Assembly (NCBI GenBank): GCA_026785885.1
Contig: JAJAZC010000204.1
Location: 1 to 36,185, forward strand
Length of the DNA stretch: 36,185 nucleotides
Source of the DNA: Rubrivivax sp.
GTDB taxonomy: Bacteria; Pseudomonadota; Gammaproteobacteria; Burkholderiales; Burkholderiaceae_C
Direction of reading: 5' to 3'
Positions 1 to 9,256 of this stretch are shown piece after piece. Each line of letters opens with the position of its first letter. Position 1 is the first letter of the stretch. The notes beneath the pieces were generated by a model. The model was not told the DNA's origin. It did no database searches and saw nothing but the letters and a program-made list of their open reading frames with translations. A program made the translations under genes and the position numbers.

Positions 1-330
1 ACCGACTCGGCGGTGCGGCTGACGCACATCCCCACCGGCATCGTCGTGCAGTGCCAGGACGGCCGTAGCCAGCACGGCAACCGCGACGTGGCCTGGAAGC
101 GCCTGCGCTCGCGCTTGTATGACCACGAGCTGCGCAAACGCCAGGAAGAGCAGCAAAAGCTGGAGGACACCAAGACCGATGTCGGCTGGGGCCACCAGAT
201 CCGCAGTTATGTGCTGGACCAGAGCCGCATAAAGGACCTGCGCACCAACGTCGAGATCAGCAACACCCAGAAGGTGCTGGACGGCGACCTCGACGCTTTC
301 ATCGAAGCCAGCCTCAAACAGGGGCTCTGA
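1..330 (+). CDS. prfB: Peptide chain release factor 2, C-terminal part (5' truncated by window edge)
   Basis: This is the last 109 codons of RF2, which recognises UGA/UAA in the ribosomal A site and triggers peptide release. The frame is open from base 1 and begins [19 protein letters not shown], the stretch that directly follows the catalytic GGQ loop in class I release factors. The GGQ itself should lie about five codons before the window. The segment [15 protein letters not shown] and the ending [12 protein letters not shown] are typical of RF2 rather than RF1. The autoregulatory +1 frameshift site known in many prfB genes would lie far upstream and cannot be judged. pepN follows on the same strand after 45 bases. 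Confidence 0.96.
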   Translation, partial: TDSAVRLTHIPTGIVVQCQDGRSQHGNRDVAWKRLRSRLYDHELRKRQEEQQKLEDTKTDVGWGHQIRSYVLDQSRIKDLRTNVEISNTQKVLDGDLDAFIEASLKQGL

Positions 331-375
331 GAACACCCGGGCGCCACCAGCGCCCTGATTGAGGAGACGCAGCAC

Positions 376-3054
376 ATGCGCCAAGCCAGCACGACCCTGG
401 TCCACCGCGAGGCCTACACCGCCCCGGCGTTTTTCATCCGCCGCGTCGAGTTGAGCTTCGATCTCGACGCTGCCAAGACCTTGGTGACCAGCCGCCTGCA
501 CATCGAGCGCAACAGCGGCCAGCCGCGGCAGCCGCTGCGCCTGCACGGCGAAGCACTCACGCTGCTGCGTGTGCTGGCCGATGGGCACAGCGTCGCCTTC
601 CGCCATGAATCGAGTCAAGGCCACTGCGAGCTGGTGATCGACAACCCGCCCGAGGCCGGCAGCTTCACGCTGGACATCCGCAACACCTGCGCGCCGGACA
701 AGAACACCGAGCTGTCGGGCCTGTATGCCAGCGGCGGCAGCGCGCACCCGATGCTGTCCACGCAATGCGAGGCCGAGGGCTTCCGCCGCATCACCTATTT
801 CCTGGACCGGCCCGACGTGATGGCCGTCTACACCGTGACGCTGCGCGCCGACAAGGCGCGCTATCCGGTGCTGCTGAGCAACGGGAATTTGCTGGAGCAG
901 CGCGATCTGGACAACGGCCGCCACTGCGCCGTCTGGCACGATCCATTCCCCAAACCCAGCTACCTGTTTGCGCTGGTCGCCGCCCGGCTGGTGGTGCGCG
1001 AGCAGCGCATCACCACGCGCGCCGGCAAGGACCACCTGCTGCAGGTCTACGTGCGCCCCGGCGACCTGGAGAAAACCGAATACGCGATGAACGCGCTGGT
1101 GGCCAGCGTGTTGTGGGACGAAGCCCGTTTTGCGCTGCCGCTGGATCTGGAGCGCTTCATGGTGGTTGCCGTGGCCGATTACAACGGCGGCGCGATGGAG
1201 AACAAAGGCCTCAACATCTTCAACACCAAGTACGTGCTGGTGAGTGCGGCTACCGCCACCGACGACGACTTTGCCGGTGTGCAGAGCGTCATCGCCCACG
1301 AGTACTTCCACAACTGGACCGGCAACCGCATCACCTGCCGCGACTGGTTTCAGCTGAGCCTGAAAGAAGGCCTGACGGTATTCCGCGATCAGGAGTTCAG
1401 CATGGACATGGCTGGCAGTGCTTCAGCCCGTGCGGTGTGCCGCATCGAAGACGTGCGCCGCCTCCGGGCTGTTCAGTTTCCGGAAGACGCGGGCCCGATG
1501 GCGCACCCGGTACGGCCCGACAGCTACATCGAGATCAACAACTTCTACACCGCCACGGTTTACGAAAAGGGCGCCGAGGTCGTGCGCATGATGCACACGC
1601 TGGTCGGCCGCAAAGGTTTTGCGCAAGGCATGGCGCTGTACTTCCAGCGCCACGATGGCCAGGCCGTGACCTGCGACGACTTTGCGCAGGCTGTTGCCGA
1701 CGCCAACCCGGGCAGCGGCCTGGCCACGCGGCTCGCAGGCTTCAAGAATTGGTACGCGCAGGCCGGCACACCGCGCGTGCAGGCGCGCACTGCGTATGAC
1801 CAAGCAACGCAGCGCTACACGCTGACGCTGAGCCAAAGTGCAGGTGCCTCACCAGGCCAGCCAAACAAGCAGCCCTACGTGGTCCCGGTTGCCATGGGCT
1901 TGCTGGCAGCCGATGGCCGCGAGCTGCTGGCCGAGCGTGTGCTGGTACTGGACAGCGCCGAGCAGAGCTGGACCTTCGACCACATCGCCCAAGCACCGGT
2001 GCCTTCGCTGTTGCGCGGCTTTTCAGCCCCGGTGTGGCTGGACGACGGCCTAAGCGATGCCGACCGGCTGGTGCTGCTGGCGCACGACAGCGACGCCTTC
2101 AACCGCTGGGAAGCCGGGCAGCGCCTGATGCTGGACCGTCTGCTGCAAGCGCTGCGCAGCAACAGCCCGCCGCAGCTCGACGCGGCCCTGCTGCACGCCA
2201 TGCGCAGCACGCTGCGAGACCCGGCGCTGGACCCGGCCTTCAAGGCGCTGGTGCTGACACCGCCGAGCGAGGCCTACATCGCCGAGCAAATGCTCCCAGT
2301 GGACCCGCAGCGCATCCACACGGCCCGTGAGCAGTGGCTGGCGTTGATGGCCGAGCAGCTGCACGCCGACTGGGTGCAGGCCTTCGACGATCACCAGGTG
2401 CTGGCCGGCTACGACCCGGCGCCGCCGCAGGCCGGCCGCCGCGCACTGGCCAACCTGGCGCTGCGCTTCCTGTGCCTGCACGCGGTGCGCACGGGCGACG
2501 CGGTGTGGCAGGGCCGCGCCTACCAGCGCTTCAAGGACGCGGCCAACATGAGCGACCGCCTGGGTGCGCTGACCGCGTTGGCCGACGCGCAGTCGCCGCT
2601 GGCCGACAACGCCATAGAGCGCTTCCACGCCATGGCTGCCGGGGACGCGCTGGTATTGGACAAGTGGTTCGCGCTGCAGGCCCTGGCTGCCGAGCCCTTG
2701 TCCGGCAACGGAGCGACGTTTGCGCGCGTCAAGGCGCTGCTCAAGCACCCGGACTTTTCGCTGCGCAACCCCAACCGGGCACGCAGCCTGCTGTCGTCGC
2801 TGTTCACCGGTAACCCGGCTGCCTTCCACCGCGCCGATGCTGCGGGCTATGTGCTGTGGGCCGACAAACTGTTGGAGATCGATGCGTTGAATCCGCATGT
2901 GGCCGGCCGCATGGCCCGTGCGCTGGACCGCTGGGCAACACTGGCCGAGCCCTACCGCAGCGCCGCGCGCGAAGCCATCGCCCGCGTCGCGGCACGCAGC
3001 GACATCAGCGGCGATGTGCGTGAGGTCGTCGACCGCGCGCTCGCCCAGCAGTGA
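376..3054 (+). CDS. pepN: Aminopeptidase N (M1 family, alanyl aminopeptidase)
   Basis: This 892-residue zinc metallopeptidase removes N-terminal amino acids from peptides in the cytoplasm. The exopeptidase motif GAMEN is at residues 272-276. The zinc site HEYFH is at 308-312, with the third ligand E331, giving the exact HExxH-x18-E spacing of family M1. The length matches the roughly 880-900 residue proteobacterial PepN with its long helical C-terminal domain. The ATG at 376 is preceded by GAGGAG at a good distance. prfB lies 45 bases upstream and fbp starts 47 bases downstream, so the three may be co-transcribed. No frame problem is seen. Confidence 0.97.
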   Translation: MRQASTTLVHREAYTAPAFFIRRVELSFDLDAAKTLVTSRLHIERNSGQPRQPLRLHGEALTLLRVLADGHSVAFRHESSQGHCELVIDNPPEAGSFTLDIRNTCAPDKNTELSGLYASGGSAHPMLSTQCEAEGFRRITYFLDRPDVMAVYTVTLRADKARYPVLLSNGNLLEQRDLDNGRHCAVWHDPFPKPSYLFALVAARLVVREQRITTRAGKDHLLQVYVRPGDLEKTEYAMNALVASVLWDEARFALPLDLERFMVVAVADYNGGAMENKGLNIFNTKYVLVSAATATDDDFAGVQSVIAHEYFHNWTGNRITCRDWFQLSLKEGLTVFRDQEFSMDMAGSASARAVCRIEDVRRLRAVQFPEDAGPMAHPVRPDSYIEINNFYTATVYEKGAEVVRMMHTLVGRKGFAQGMALYFQRHDGQAVTCDDFAQAVADANPGSGLATRLAGFKNWYAQAGTPRVQARTAYDQATQRYTLTLSQSAGASPGQPNKQPYVVPVAMGLLAADGRELLAERVLVLDSAEQSWTFDHIAQAPVPSLLRGFSAPVWLDDGLSDADRLVLLAHDSDAFNRWEAGQRLMLDRLLQALRSNSPPQLDAALLHAMRSTLRDPALDPAFKALVLTPPSEAYIAEQMLPVDPQRIHTAREQWLALMAEQLHADWVQAFDDHQVLAGYDPAPPQAGRRALANLALRFLCLHAVRTGDAVWQGRAYQRFKDAANMSDRLGALTALADAQSPLADNAIERFHAMAAGDALVLDKWFALQALAAEPLSGNGATFARVKALLKHPDFSLRNPNRARSLLSSLFTGNPAAFHRADAAGYVLWADKLLEIDALNPHVAGRMARALDRWATLAEPYRSAAREAIARVAARSDISGDVREVVDRALAQQ

Positions 3055-3101
3055 TCAGCCTATCCGCACGGATCCATTGACGTCTTCGCGAGACCGACCG
3101 C

Positions 3102-4139
3102 ATGAAACGCATCAGCCTTACGCAGTACCTCGTCGAGCAGCAACGCGAGCACGGCCGCATACCGGCGCAGTTGCGCCTGTTGATCGAGGTCGTGGCCCGC
3201 GCTTGCAAGCGCATTGCCATCGCGGTCAACAAAGGTGCTCTGGGTGATGTGCTGGGCAGTGCGCACAGCGAAAACGTGCAGGGCGAAATCCAGAAAAAAC
3301 TGGACGTCATCAGCAACGAGGTGTTGATCGAAGCCAACGAGTGGGGCGGCCACCTGGCGGCGATGGCCAGCGAGGAGATGGACAGCATCCACGTCGTGCC
3401 GAACCGCTACCCGCAGGGCGAGTACCTGTTGCTGTTCGATCCGCTGGACGGCAGCAGCAACATCGACGTCAACGTCAGCATCGGCACCATCTTCAGCGTA
3501 CTGCGCAAGATAAGCCACACGCCCGGTGTCAGTGAAGACGACTTCCTGCAGCCGGGCAAACAACAGGCTGCTGCCGGCTATTGCGTCTACGGCCCGCAGA
3601 CCACGCTGGTGCTGACGCTGGGCAACGGCGTGGCGCTGTTCACGCTGGATCGCGAGACCGGGTCCTGGCTGCTGACGCAGACCGATGTGCAGGTGCCGCA
3701 GGACACCAAAGAGTTTGCGATCAACATGTCCAACATGCGGCACTGGGACAGCCCGGTGCGACAGTACATCGACGAATGCCTGGCGGGCCGTGACGGCCCG
3801 CGCGGCAAGGACTTCAACATGCGCTGGGTCGCCAGCATGGTGGCCGACGTGCACCGCATCCTGACGCGCGGCGGCGTCTTCCTGTACCCCTGGGACCAGC
3901 GCGAGCCCGACAAGCCCGGCAAGCTGCGCCTGATGTACGAGGCCAACCCGATGGCCTTCATCGTCGAGCAGGCCGGCGGCGCCGCCACCAACGGCCGCGA
4001 GCGCATTCTGGACATCGTGCCGAGCAAGCTGCACGAGCGCGTCAGCGTGCTGCTCGGCTCGCGCAACGAGGTGGAGCGCGTCACTGCGTACCACGCCGCG
4101 GCGGCTGCGGAGGCCGGAGCAACCGAAGGACGCGCTTAA
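3102..4139 (+). CDS. fbp: Fructose-1,6-bisphosphatase, class I
   Basis: This 345-residue cytosolic enzyme hydrolyses fructose-1,6-bisphosphate to fructose-6-phosphate in gluconeogenesis and, in autotrophs, the Calvin cycle. The metal-binding signature FDPLDGSSN is present, with D113 and D116, followed by [14 protein letters not shown]. The metal-site glutamates are in the SEEMD stretch near residues 90-93. The C-terminal sugar-phosphate region [18 protein letters not shown] is intact. Length and order match class I FBPases. The start at 3102 has only a weak purine-rich leader. The downstream gene is convergent, 15 bases away, so fbp ends this transcription unit. Confidence 0.97.
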   Translation: MKRISLTQYLVEQQREHGRIPAQLRLLIEVVARACKRIAIAVNKGALGDVLGSAHSENVQGEIQKKLDVISNEVLIEANEWGGHLAAMASEEMDSIHVVPNRYPQGEYLLLFDPLDGSSNIDVNVSIGTIFSVLRKISHTPGVSEDDFLQPGKQQAAAGYCVYGPQTTLVLTLGNGVALFTLDRETGSWLLTQTDVQVPQDTKEFAINMSNMRHWDSPVRQYIDECLAGRDGPRGKDFNMRWVASMVADVHRILTRGGVFLYPWDQREPDKPGKLRLMYEANPMAFIVEQAGGAATNGRERILDIVPSKLHERVSVLLGSRNEVERVTAYHAAAAAEAGATEGRA

Positions 4140-4146
4140 CGCGGCG

Positions 4147-4167
4147 GCCGGGCCTCAGGCGCCCGGC
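4147..4167. terminator. Possible bidirectional terminator hairpin between fbp and the VOC gene
   Basis: GCCGGGC at 4147-4153 pairs with GCCCGGC at 4161-4167 around a 7-base loop, between two convergent genes. There is no T-tract on either side, and the hairpin overlaps the last codons of the VOC gene. It is therefore only a candidate. Confidence 0.35.
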
Positions 4168-4583
4168 ATCGGCTTGCTGGCGCCGTTGATGGCCCAGGCC
4201 GTGCCGAAACGGCCTGTGACCATGCCGAAGGCCTCGGCCCAAAAGGTGTCGGCCAGCGGCATCTGCACCGCGCCGCCTTCAGCCAGCGCGCCGAAGATGC
4301 GCTGCGCTTCGGCCACCGTGTCCAGCGTCAGCGCCAGCATCACGCCCAGCATCGGGCTATGGCCCACGCCTGGCGGCGTGTCGCCGGCCATCAGCCCGAA
4401 GTCCTTGTGCTCCAGGTAGGCGTGCTTGATCAGGTCGGACTCGACCCTGGGCATGTCGCCGCCAGCGGGCGCCTGCGAATAGCTCATCAGCGCCTTCAAT
4501 TTGGCGCCCAGCAGGCCAGCGTAGAACGTCATGGCTTCGGCGCAGCGGCCGTCAAAGGAAAGGTAAGCGGCGAGTTGGGTCAT
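4155..4583 (-). CDS. VOC family protein (PhnB / glyoxalase-like)
   Basis: A 142-residue protein of the vicinal-oxygen-chelate superfamily, PhnB-like subgroup. It begins MTQLAAYLSFDGRCAEAMTFYAGLLGAK (shown here in part) and has the two beta-alpha-beta-beta-beta halves of this small dimeric fold. The pattern of a folded helix AEAMTFYAGLLGAKL, a central HAYLEHKDFGLMAGD and a terminal FGTAWAIN is typical. The ATG at 4583 has GGAG six bases before it; an in-frame ATG two codons upstream overlaps that GGAG and is less likely. The substrate is unknown, since this family covers resistance proteins, dioxygenases and uncharacterised enzymes. It is convergent with fbp and stands alone. Confidence 0.85.
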   Translation of the reverse strand: MTQLAAYLSFDGRCAEAMTFYAGLLGAKLKALMSYSQAPAGGDMPRVESDLIKHAYLEHKDFGLMAGDTPPGVGHSPMLGVMLALTLDTVAEAQRIFGALAEGGAVQMPLADTFWAEAFGMVTGRFGTAWAINGASKPMPGA

Positions 4584-4802
4584 GGTCATCTCCAGCGTTC
4601 GAGTTGCGGGTTGAGGTGCGGGACTGCGACACCGTGTGCAGCCACCGGTGGCACGACGACGCACCGTATGCCGGGTCGACACGCGGTGGCAGCCGTCCTT
4701 CCAAGGAAGTAGGCGCGGCGGGCAGCCCTGTCCGCATCGGCGGGATGGCGGCGTACTCCAGATCAAGCGGATCGTCCGGCATCCGCCTTCAGGAGTCTCG
4801 AC

Positions 4803-5159
4803 ATAGCTACCGCACCACCCGTTTCGCCCACGCTGCCACTGCAGCGCCCGCCCGCCTGGGCTGCACGTCAGGCGCTGCGCCTCGTCGCGCTGCCGCTGGC
4901 AGTGACGCTGATTGCCACCGCAGTGCTGCTGGCAACCGATGCGCTGCAGGCGATCGAAGCGGTGTCTGCGGACCCAGCAGCGCCCACAGCCATAGCCACA
5001 ACCACAGCCACAGCCACAGCCACAGCGGCAGTCGGAGCCGCTGTCGGACATGCCGCATTGCCCCCGGCCCGGCCCGCACCGAGCAGCACAGTGCCCGATG
5101 CAGCCAGTGTGGTGTTTGCAGCCGAGCCAGACGCGGCCGAGGCAGCACCGGGCTTTTGA
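4803..5159 (+). CDS. Possible small membrane protein with Ala/Thr repeat, no standard start codon
   Basis: An open frame here would encode about 118 residues: a hydrophobic segment RLVALPLAVTLIATAVLLAT flanked by arginines, then an Ala-Thr low-complexity stretch, then a Pro/Ala-rich tail ending APGF. AGGAG at 4791-4795 is well placed seven bases before the codon ATA at 4803, where a start codon would be expected. The first GTG in frame (4902) would cut into the membrane segment. Either an ATG has mutated to ATA, translation uses ATA, or this is not a gene. I recognise no family. It lies between the divergent VOC gene and the transglutaminase-like gene. Confidence 0.35.
   Translation: MATAPPVSPTLPLQRPPAWAARQALRLVALPLAVTLIATAVLLATDALQAIEAVSADPAAPTAIATTTATATATAAVGAAVGHAALPPARPAPSSTVPDAASVVFAAEPDAAEAAPGF
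4984..5025. repeat. Hexanucleotide tandem repeat (CCACAG-like, seven units)
   Basis: Seven consecutive 6-base units: CCACAG, CCATAG, CCACAA and then four copies of CCACAG. The run sits inside the doubtful small membrane ORF, where it encodes an Ala-Thr repeat. The pure run at the 3' side suggests recent slippage. Confidence 0.85.
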
Positions 5160-5346
5160 GGACTACCCGCGCTGCGATCCGCGGCGCGCGGCTTTGCAGG
5201 TGCCACGTAGCTGCATTGGCGGTAGCGCATTACGCACCTGCAGCTCCACCGGCAATGGCCTGCATTCCTACACGCTGACACGCAGCGTACGGATGGCGCA
5301 ATTACTGCTTGGACAATGCAATTCCGCGTTGATTCAAACACCTGCC

Positions 5347-6234
5347 ATGTCTGCCGACCAAAAACCTTCGCTTGCGCCTATGTCTACGCCTGCGACTGCG
5401 CCCGCGTTTTCTCCTGCGTCCCAGCCCACTGCTTCCCCGGCGCCGATCAGCAACTGGACCATCGACTGTCAGCTGGCCTACGAGCTGAACGATCCGACCC
5501 ATTTCATCTTTCAGATCCACGCCTGGCACGGTGCCGATCAGCAGGTGCTGGCCGAATCACTGGAGCTATCGCCCGGCGTCGCCAGCCACGTCTACCTCGA
5601 CCCGCTGTCGCACCACCGCACTCTGCGCCTGCAGGCGCCGCAAGGCGTGTTGAAGCTGCACTACCAGGCCACGGTGCATGTGGCGCCCCGCCTGCGCGAT
5701 ACGGGCGCTGCCGAGTTGCCGGTGCAGGACCTTCCCGATGCGCTGGTGCACCAGCTGATGCCGACGCGCTACTGCGAATCGGACCTGTTGGCGCGAGCTG
5801 CGTACAAGCTGTTCGGCAACTTGCCGCCCGGCTATGCACGGGTGCAGGCCATCAGCGACTGGATCCACGACAACGTCGACTACGTCATCGGCACCACCGA
5901 CACCACAACCACCTCGTGCGACGTCTTCCGGCAGCGTGCGGGCGTGTGCCGCGACTTCGCGCATCTGGGCGTCACGTTCTGTCGCGCGCTCAATATTCCG
6001 GCGCGTCTGGCGGTGGGGTATGTGCGCTTCAACCAACCGCCGCCGGACTTTCACGCTGTGTTCGAGGCTTACCTGGGCGGCCAGTGGGTGCTGTTCGACC
6101 CGACGCAGATGGCCCCGGTGGAGCACCTGGTGCGCATCGCCTGCGGCCGCGACGCCAAGGACGTTGCCTTTTCCACGATCTTCGGCCAGGCGACGATGCT
6201 GACGATGACACCCGACGTGCAGCCTGCGGCCTAA
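5347..6234 (+). CDS. Transglutaminase-like cysteine protease family protein
   Basis: A 295-residue protein with an N-terminal Pro/Ala/Ser-rich stretch (about residues 1-35), a beta-rich N-terminal domain of the type found before bacterial transglutaminase cores, and a transglutaminase-like domain from about 160 to 270. The catalytic triad is visible: C201 in GVCRDFAH, H236 in DFHAVFEAYL and D251 in LFDPTQ. Such proteins usually act as cysteine peptidases or amidases and are often found beside COG0388/alpha-E operons, but no such partner is seen here. The start is uncertain: ATG at 5347 lacks a clear ribosome site, and the second ATG eleven codons on is also possible. No signal peptide is obvious. 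Confidence 0.85.
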   Translation: MSADQKPSLAPMSTPATAPAFSPASQPTASPAPISNWTIDCQLAYELNDPTHFIFQIHAWHGADQQVLAESLELSPGVASHVYLDPLSHHRTLRLQAPQGVLKLHYQATVHVAPRLRDTGAAELPVQDLPDALVHQLMPTRYCESDLLARAAYKLFGNLPPGYARVQAISDWIHDNVDYVIGTTDTTTTSCDVFRQRAGVCRDFAHLGVTFCRALNIPARLAVGYVRFNQPPPDFHAVFEAYLGGQWVLFDPTQMAPVEHLVRIACGRDAKDVAFSTIFGQATMLTMTPDVQPAA

Positions 6235-6306
6235 ACCGTGCCGGTGGGCTGACGGCTCGGCCGTGGGTCACAGCCGCGTCACCGGCCCGGGCGAACATCG
6301 ACGCCC

Positions 6307-7191
6307 ATGCTTCCGATCGATTCCAGCATGGACGCAGCCGAGCCAGCGCAGACCTTGCGCGTGCGCACGGTGTGGATTTCCGATCTGCACTTGGGCACGC
6401 CCGGCTGCCAGGCGCGGGCCTTGCTGGACTTCTTGCGTGATGTCGATTGCGAGACGCTGTACCTGGTGGGCGACATCATCGACGGCTGGCAATTGCGCCG
6501 GTCTTGGTACTGGCCGCAGCTGCACAACAACGTGGTGCAAAAGATTCTGCGCAAGGCGCGTAAGGGCACGCGGGTGATTTCCGTGCCCGGCAACCATGAC
6601 GAATTTGCGCGCCGCTACGTGGCCCACAAGTTCGGCGGTGTCGAGGTCATGGACGAATGCATTCACGTTTTGAAGGACGGCCGCAAGCTGTGGGTCACCC
6701 ACGACGACCTGTACGACGGCGTGATTCAGTGCGCGCGCTGGCTGGCCACCACCGGCGACGTGGCTTACGAGCTAACGCTCAAGTTCAACCGCTGGTTCAA
6801 CCGCGCGCGGGCAGGTGTCGGGCTGCCGTACTGGAGCCTGTCGCGCTACTTGAAGATGAAGGTCAAGCGCGCCGTCAGCTACGTCGGCGACTTTGAGCAA
6901 GCGGTGGCCCGTGAAGCGCGCAAGCGCGGGGTGCAGGGCGTCGTCTGCGGCCACATCCACCGCGCAGAAATCCGCGACATCGACGGCATCCTGTAGTGCA
7001 ACGACGGTGACTGGGTCGAAAGCCTGACGGCGTTGGTCGAACACACCGACGGGCGGCTGGAGATCATCGACCGCAGCATTGGGCAGCGGCATCCTGCGGT
7101 GCAAGCTGCGCCCCGCACTGCCGATCTGGACGATCTGCCGGACGACGTGCCAGTCCCGGTGGCCGCGCTGCGGGCCGGCCTGCTGCGTTGA
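6307..7191 (+). pseudogene. COG2908 metallophosphoesterase (LpxH-like), interrupted by an in-frame TAG
   Basis: The frame encodes a calcineurin-type phosphoesterase with all metal motifs: D26 and H28 in ISDLHLG, GDIIDGW, GNHD and GHIH. The close relative LpxH cleaves UDP-2,3-diacylglucosamine, but this roughly 290-residue subgroup is usually a second, non-LpxH phosphatase. At 6994-6996 a TAG stops the frame after DIDGIL. The same frame then continues CNDGDWVESLTALVEH and runs to TGA at 7189-7191. In relatives the interrupted position is a Tyr (TAC/TAT), so one base change explains the stop. The 229-residue upstream product keeps every metal ligand but loses the C-terminal strand and tail, so residual activity cannot be excluded. 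Confidence 0.85.
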
Positions 7192-7246
7192 CGCGGGCAG
7201 CGTACGGCCGGCCGCCAGCATCACCCGCGCTGCAACAGCGTCAGCC

Positions 7247-7973
7247 CTAAGCTGCCAGGGCGTTCACCCCGGCGTCAACGGCGGCCGCAGGCAACGGGCC
7301 GGTGCTGCCCCGCCCGATGCCCAGGTACTCGAACCCCAACGTAGCCACCGCCTGCGGCTCGTACAGGTTGCGGCCGTCGAACAGCACCGGCGTGCGCATC
7401 GACTTGCGCAGCCGCACGAAGTCTGGGCTGCGGAACTGGCGCCACTCCGTCACGACCAGCAGCGCATCGGCGCCCTCGGCGGCTGCTCGATGGCCGCGCC
7501 TCTTTCAGGAACTCCAGGTTGGAGACGACGGCAAACGGCAGCAGCGCAGTGCGCCGGCGCAAAGCATCGGCCGCCGCCAGACGCACGCGCTCGGCGGTAC
7601 CCACCGGCACCGTGCTTTTGTTGACGATGAATTTGCACTCGAGCATGTGCCCGCCGATGGTGGCCGCAGCGGCCAGCACGTGCGCCAGATCGGCCGAGCC
7701 GTCCTGCGCGGCGGGCGTGCCGACGGCAGTAAAGACGATGGTTCCGTAGACCACCGCCGACGCAGCGTCGGTTGTGAAGTGCAGCCGGTTGGCCTGCGCG
7801 TTGCGCAGCACCATCTCGGCCAGCCCGGGCTCGTGAATCGGCAGGTGACCGGACTGCAGGCCGGCGATGCGGGCGGCGTCGATATCGACACAGAAGACGC
7901 TGTTGCCCATCTCAACCATGCAGGCAGCGGTCACGAGCCCAACGTAGCCGGCGCCGAACACGCAGACCTTCAT
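7247..7973 (-). pseudogene. ugd: UDP-glucose 6-dehydrogenase remnant with internal deletion and frameshift
   Basis: The intact enzyme oxidises UDP-glucose to UDP-glucuronate with two NAD+. Here 158 codons of the NAD-binding domain are normal (MKVCVFGAGYVGLVTAACM to NLEFLKE). The reading then fails: a GGG run expected at KEGAAIE has lost one G near 7500. A few codons later the sequence jumps, in a different frame, to the C-terminal piece AAEGADALLVVTEWRQF, ending GFEYLGIGRG. About 200 residues are missing, including the central helices and the catalytic cysteine motif (GGSCFPKD in the family). The start codon overlaps the stop of the upstream glycosyltransferase as TGATG, showing former translational coupling. 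It cannot be functional. Confidence 0.9.
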
Positions 7974-9151
7974 CAAGGCTCGCCCATCAGTTGCTGCACG
8001 GTGGGCGTCCGTGCGGGCGCACCGGCGCGCTCCAGCAAATCGGCCAGGATGTCGGTCACCTCGTAAACGGCCTGGTTGTCGATGGCCTGCAAGCGCTTAT
8101 GCAGCGCCGGCAGCTTATGCAACACGGCCGCCACGGCGCCAGGCAAGGCACGCACCGAAGGCACCACCTGGCCGACACCCTGCTCGCGCACCCAGCGGGT
8201 GTTGAAACGCTCTTGCGGCATCGTCCACGCGTTGTGAAACGTGATCACCGGCAGGCCCATGTGCACGGCCTCACTCAGGCTGCCGGGCCCAGGCTTGCCG
8301 ATGAAGTAGTCGGCCAGCCGCATCACCCGCGCGACCTCAGGCGTGAAGCCGATCACCGCATGCGGCGCAGCGCGGTGCAAACGCCGCAGCCCGGCCGCCA
8401 ACGGCTGGTTGTGGCCGCACATCAGGATCAATTGCTGATCACCCAGCCGCTTGGCGATCGACAGCATCTGCGTCGAACCCTGGCCGCCGAACAACACCAG
8501 GCCGGTCGGTCGCTCGGGGTCCAGACCCAGCGTTGCAAGACCGGCCTTGCGGTCCAGGCCGCGCGAGGCTTGGCTCGCTGCATAGAACGACGGCCGCATC
8601 ACCATGCCACTGGTCAGCGACAGCTGGTCTTCGCGATAGCCCGCGGCCTGCGCCTGGGCCAGCGCTTCGGTGCTGCCGCAGACGATGTGCTGCTGCTGGC
8701 CGGGCTCGATCCAGAAGTGCGGCGGCAGGTCCGCCATGTCGGTGAGCACCGTGACGTAAGGCACACCGGGCAGCGTGCCGGCCAGTGACTCGTACAGCGC
8801 GCGGTTGAAGTTGGGAATAAGCGAGACAACGAGGTCCGGTTCGGTACGCAGCCAATGCTGTTGCAAGGCCTGCACCAGCCGACCGTGCGTGAGGCGGATG
8901 AGGCCCTGCAACAGCTTCAACTCCTGCGCCAGACCCAACGTCCAGCCGCGAGCCAGGCGCCGGTTGTAGAGATCTTCGGGGTCGATGCCGGTGAGGCGCC
9001 GGAAGCGACCCCGCGGGTCCAGCACCTCAGTCAGGTTGACCAGTTCAACCCGCCACGGCCGGCCCTGCTGTGCAATGGCTTCCTGCAAGGCCAGTGCTGC
9101 AGCGCGGTGGCCGCCGCCGGCATTGAAGTGAACGAGTGCGATGCTCTTCAT
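7973..9151 (-). CDS. MGDG-synthase-like glycosyltransferase (GT28 / galactosyldiacylglycerol synthase family)
   Basis: A 392-residue glycosyltransferase of the MurG/MGDG-synthase type. The N-terminal acceptor motif FNAGGGHRAAALAL (residues about 8-21) matches the MGDG-synthase domain. The C-terminal nucleotide-sugar half shows LVLFGGQGS and the donor motif IGKPGPGSLSEAVHMGLPVI. Relatives move a hexose or hexuronate from a UDP-sugar to diacylglycerol at the inner membrane. A partner ugd (now broken) overlaps its stop codon, so UDP-glucuronate is a reasonable donor guess. The ATG at 9151 has GGGGA a few bases upstream. It is the only member of this cluster with an undamaged frame. Acceptor and sugar are inferred, not shown. 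Confidence 0.85.
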   Translation of the reverse strand: MKSIALVHFNAGGGHRAAALALQEAIAQQGRPWRVELVNLTEVLDPRGRFRRLTGIDPEDLYNRRLARGWTLGLAQELKLLQGLIRLTHGRLVQALQQHWLRTEPDLVVSLIPNFNRALYESLAGTLPGVPYVTVLTDMADLPPHFWIEPGQQQHIVCGSTEALAQAQAAGYREDQLSLTSGMVMRPSFYAASQASRGLDRKAGLATLGLDPERPTGLVLFGGQGSTQMLSIAKRLGDQQLILMCGHNQPLAAGLRRLHRAAPHAVIGFTPEVARVMRLADYFIGKPGPGSLSEAVHMGLPVITFHNAWTMPQERFNTRWVREQGVGQVVPSVRALPGAVAAVLHKLPALHKRLQAIDNQAVYEVTDILADLLERAGAPARTPTVQQLMGEP

Positions 9152-9256
9152 GCTTGTCCCCGATGCTCCCGGCCTGACATGACACTGCGGTGAAGGCGTG
9201 GCGACAGTCCGGTGAAGGTGTCGATGGGTCGAGCGACCGAGTCTGGAGGTTAAGTC

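Noticed and set aside
3060-4094. 344-codon minus-strand open frame opposite fbp
   Set aside because: It is the mirror of the fbp frame, common in GC-rich DNA. It shows no protein motif, while fbp is certain.
5194-5242. GCAGGTGC/GCACCTGC inverted pair upstream of the transglutaminase-like gene, possibly a riboswitch or operator
   Set aside because: The arms are only 8 bases and far apart, with no recognised riboswitch core nearby.
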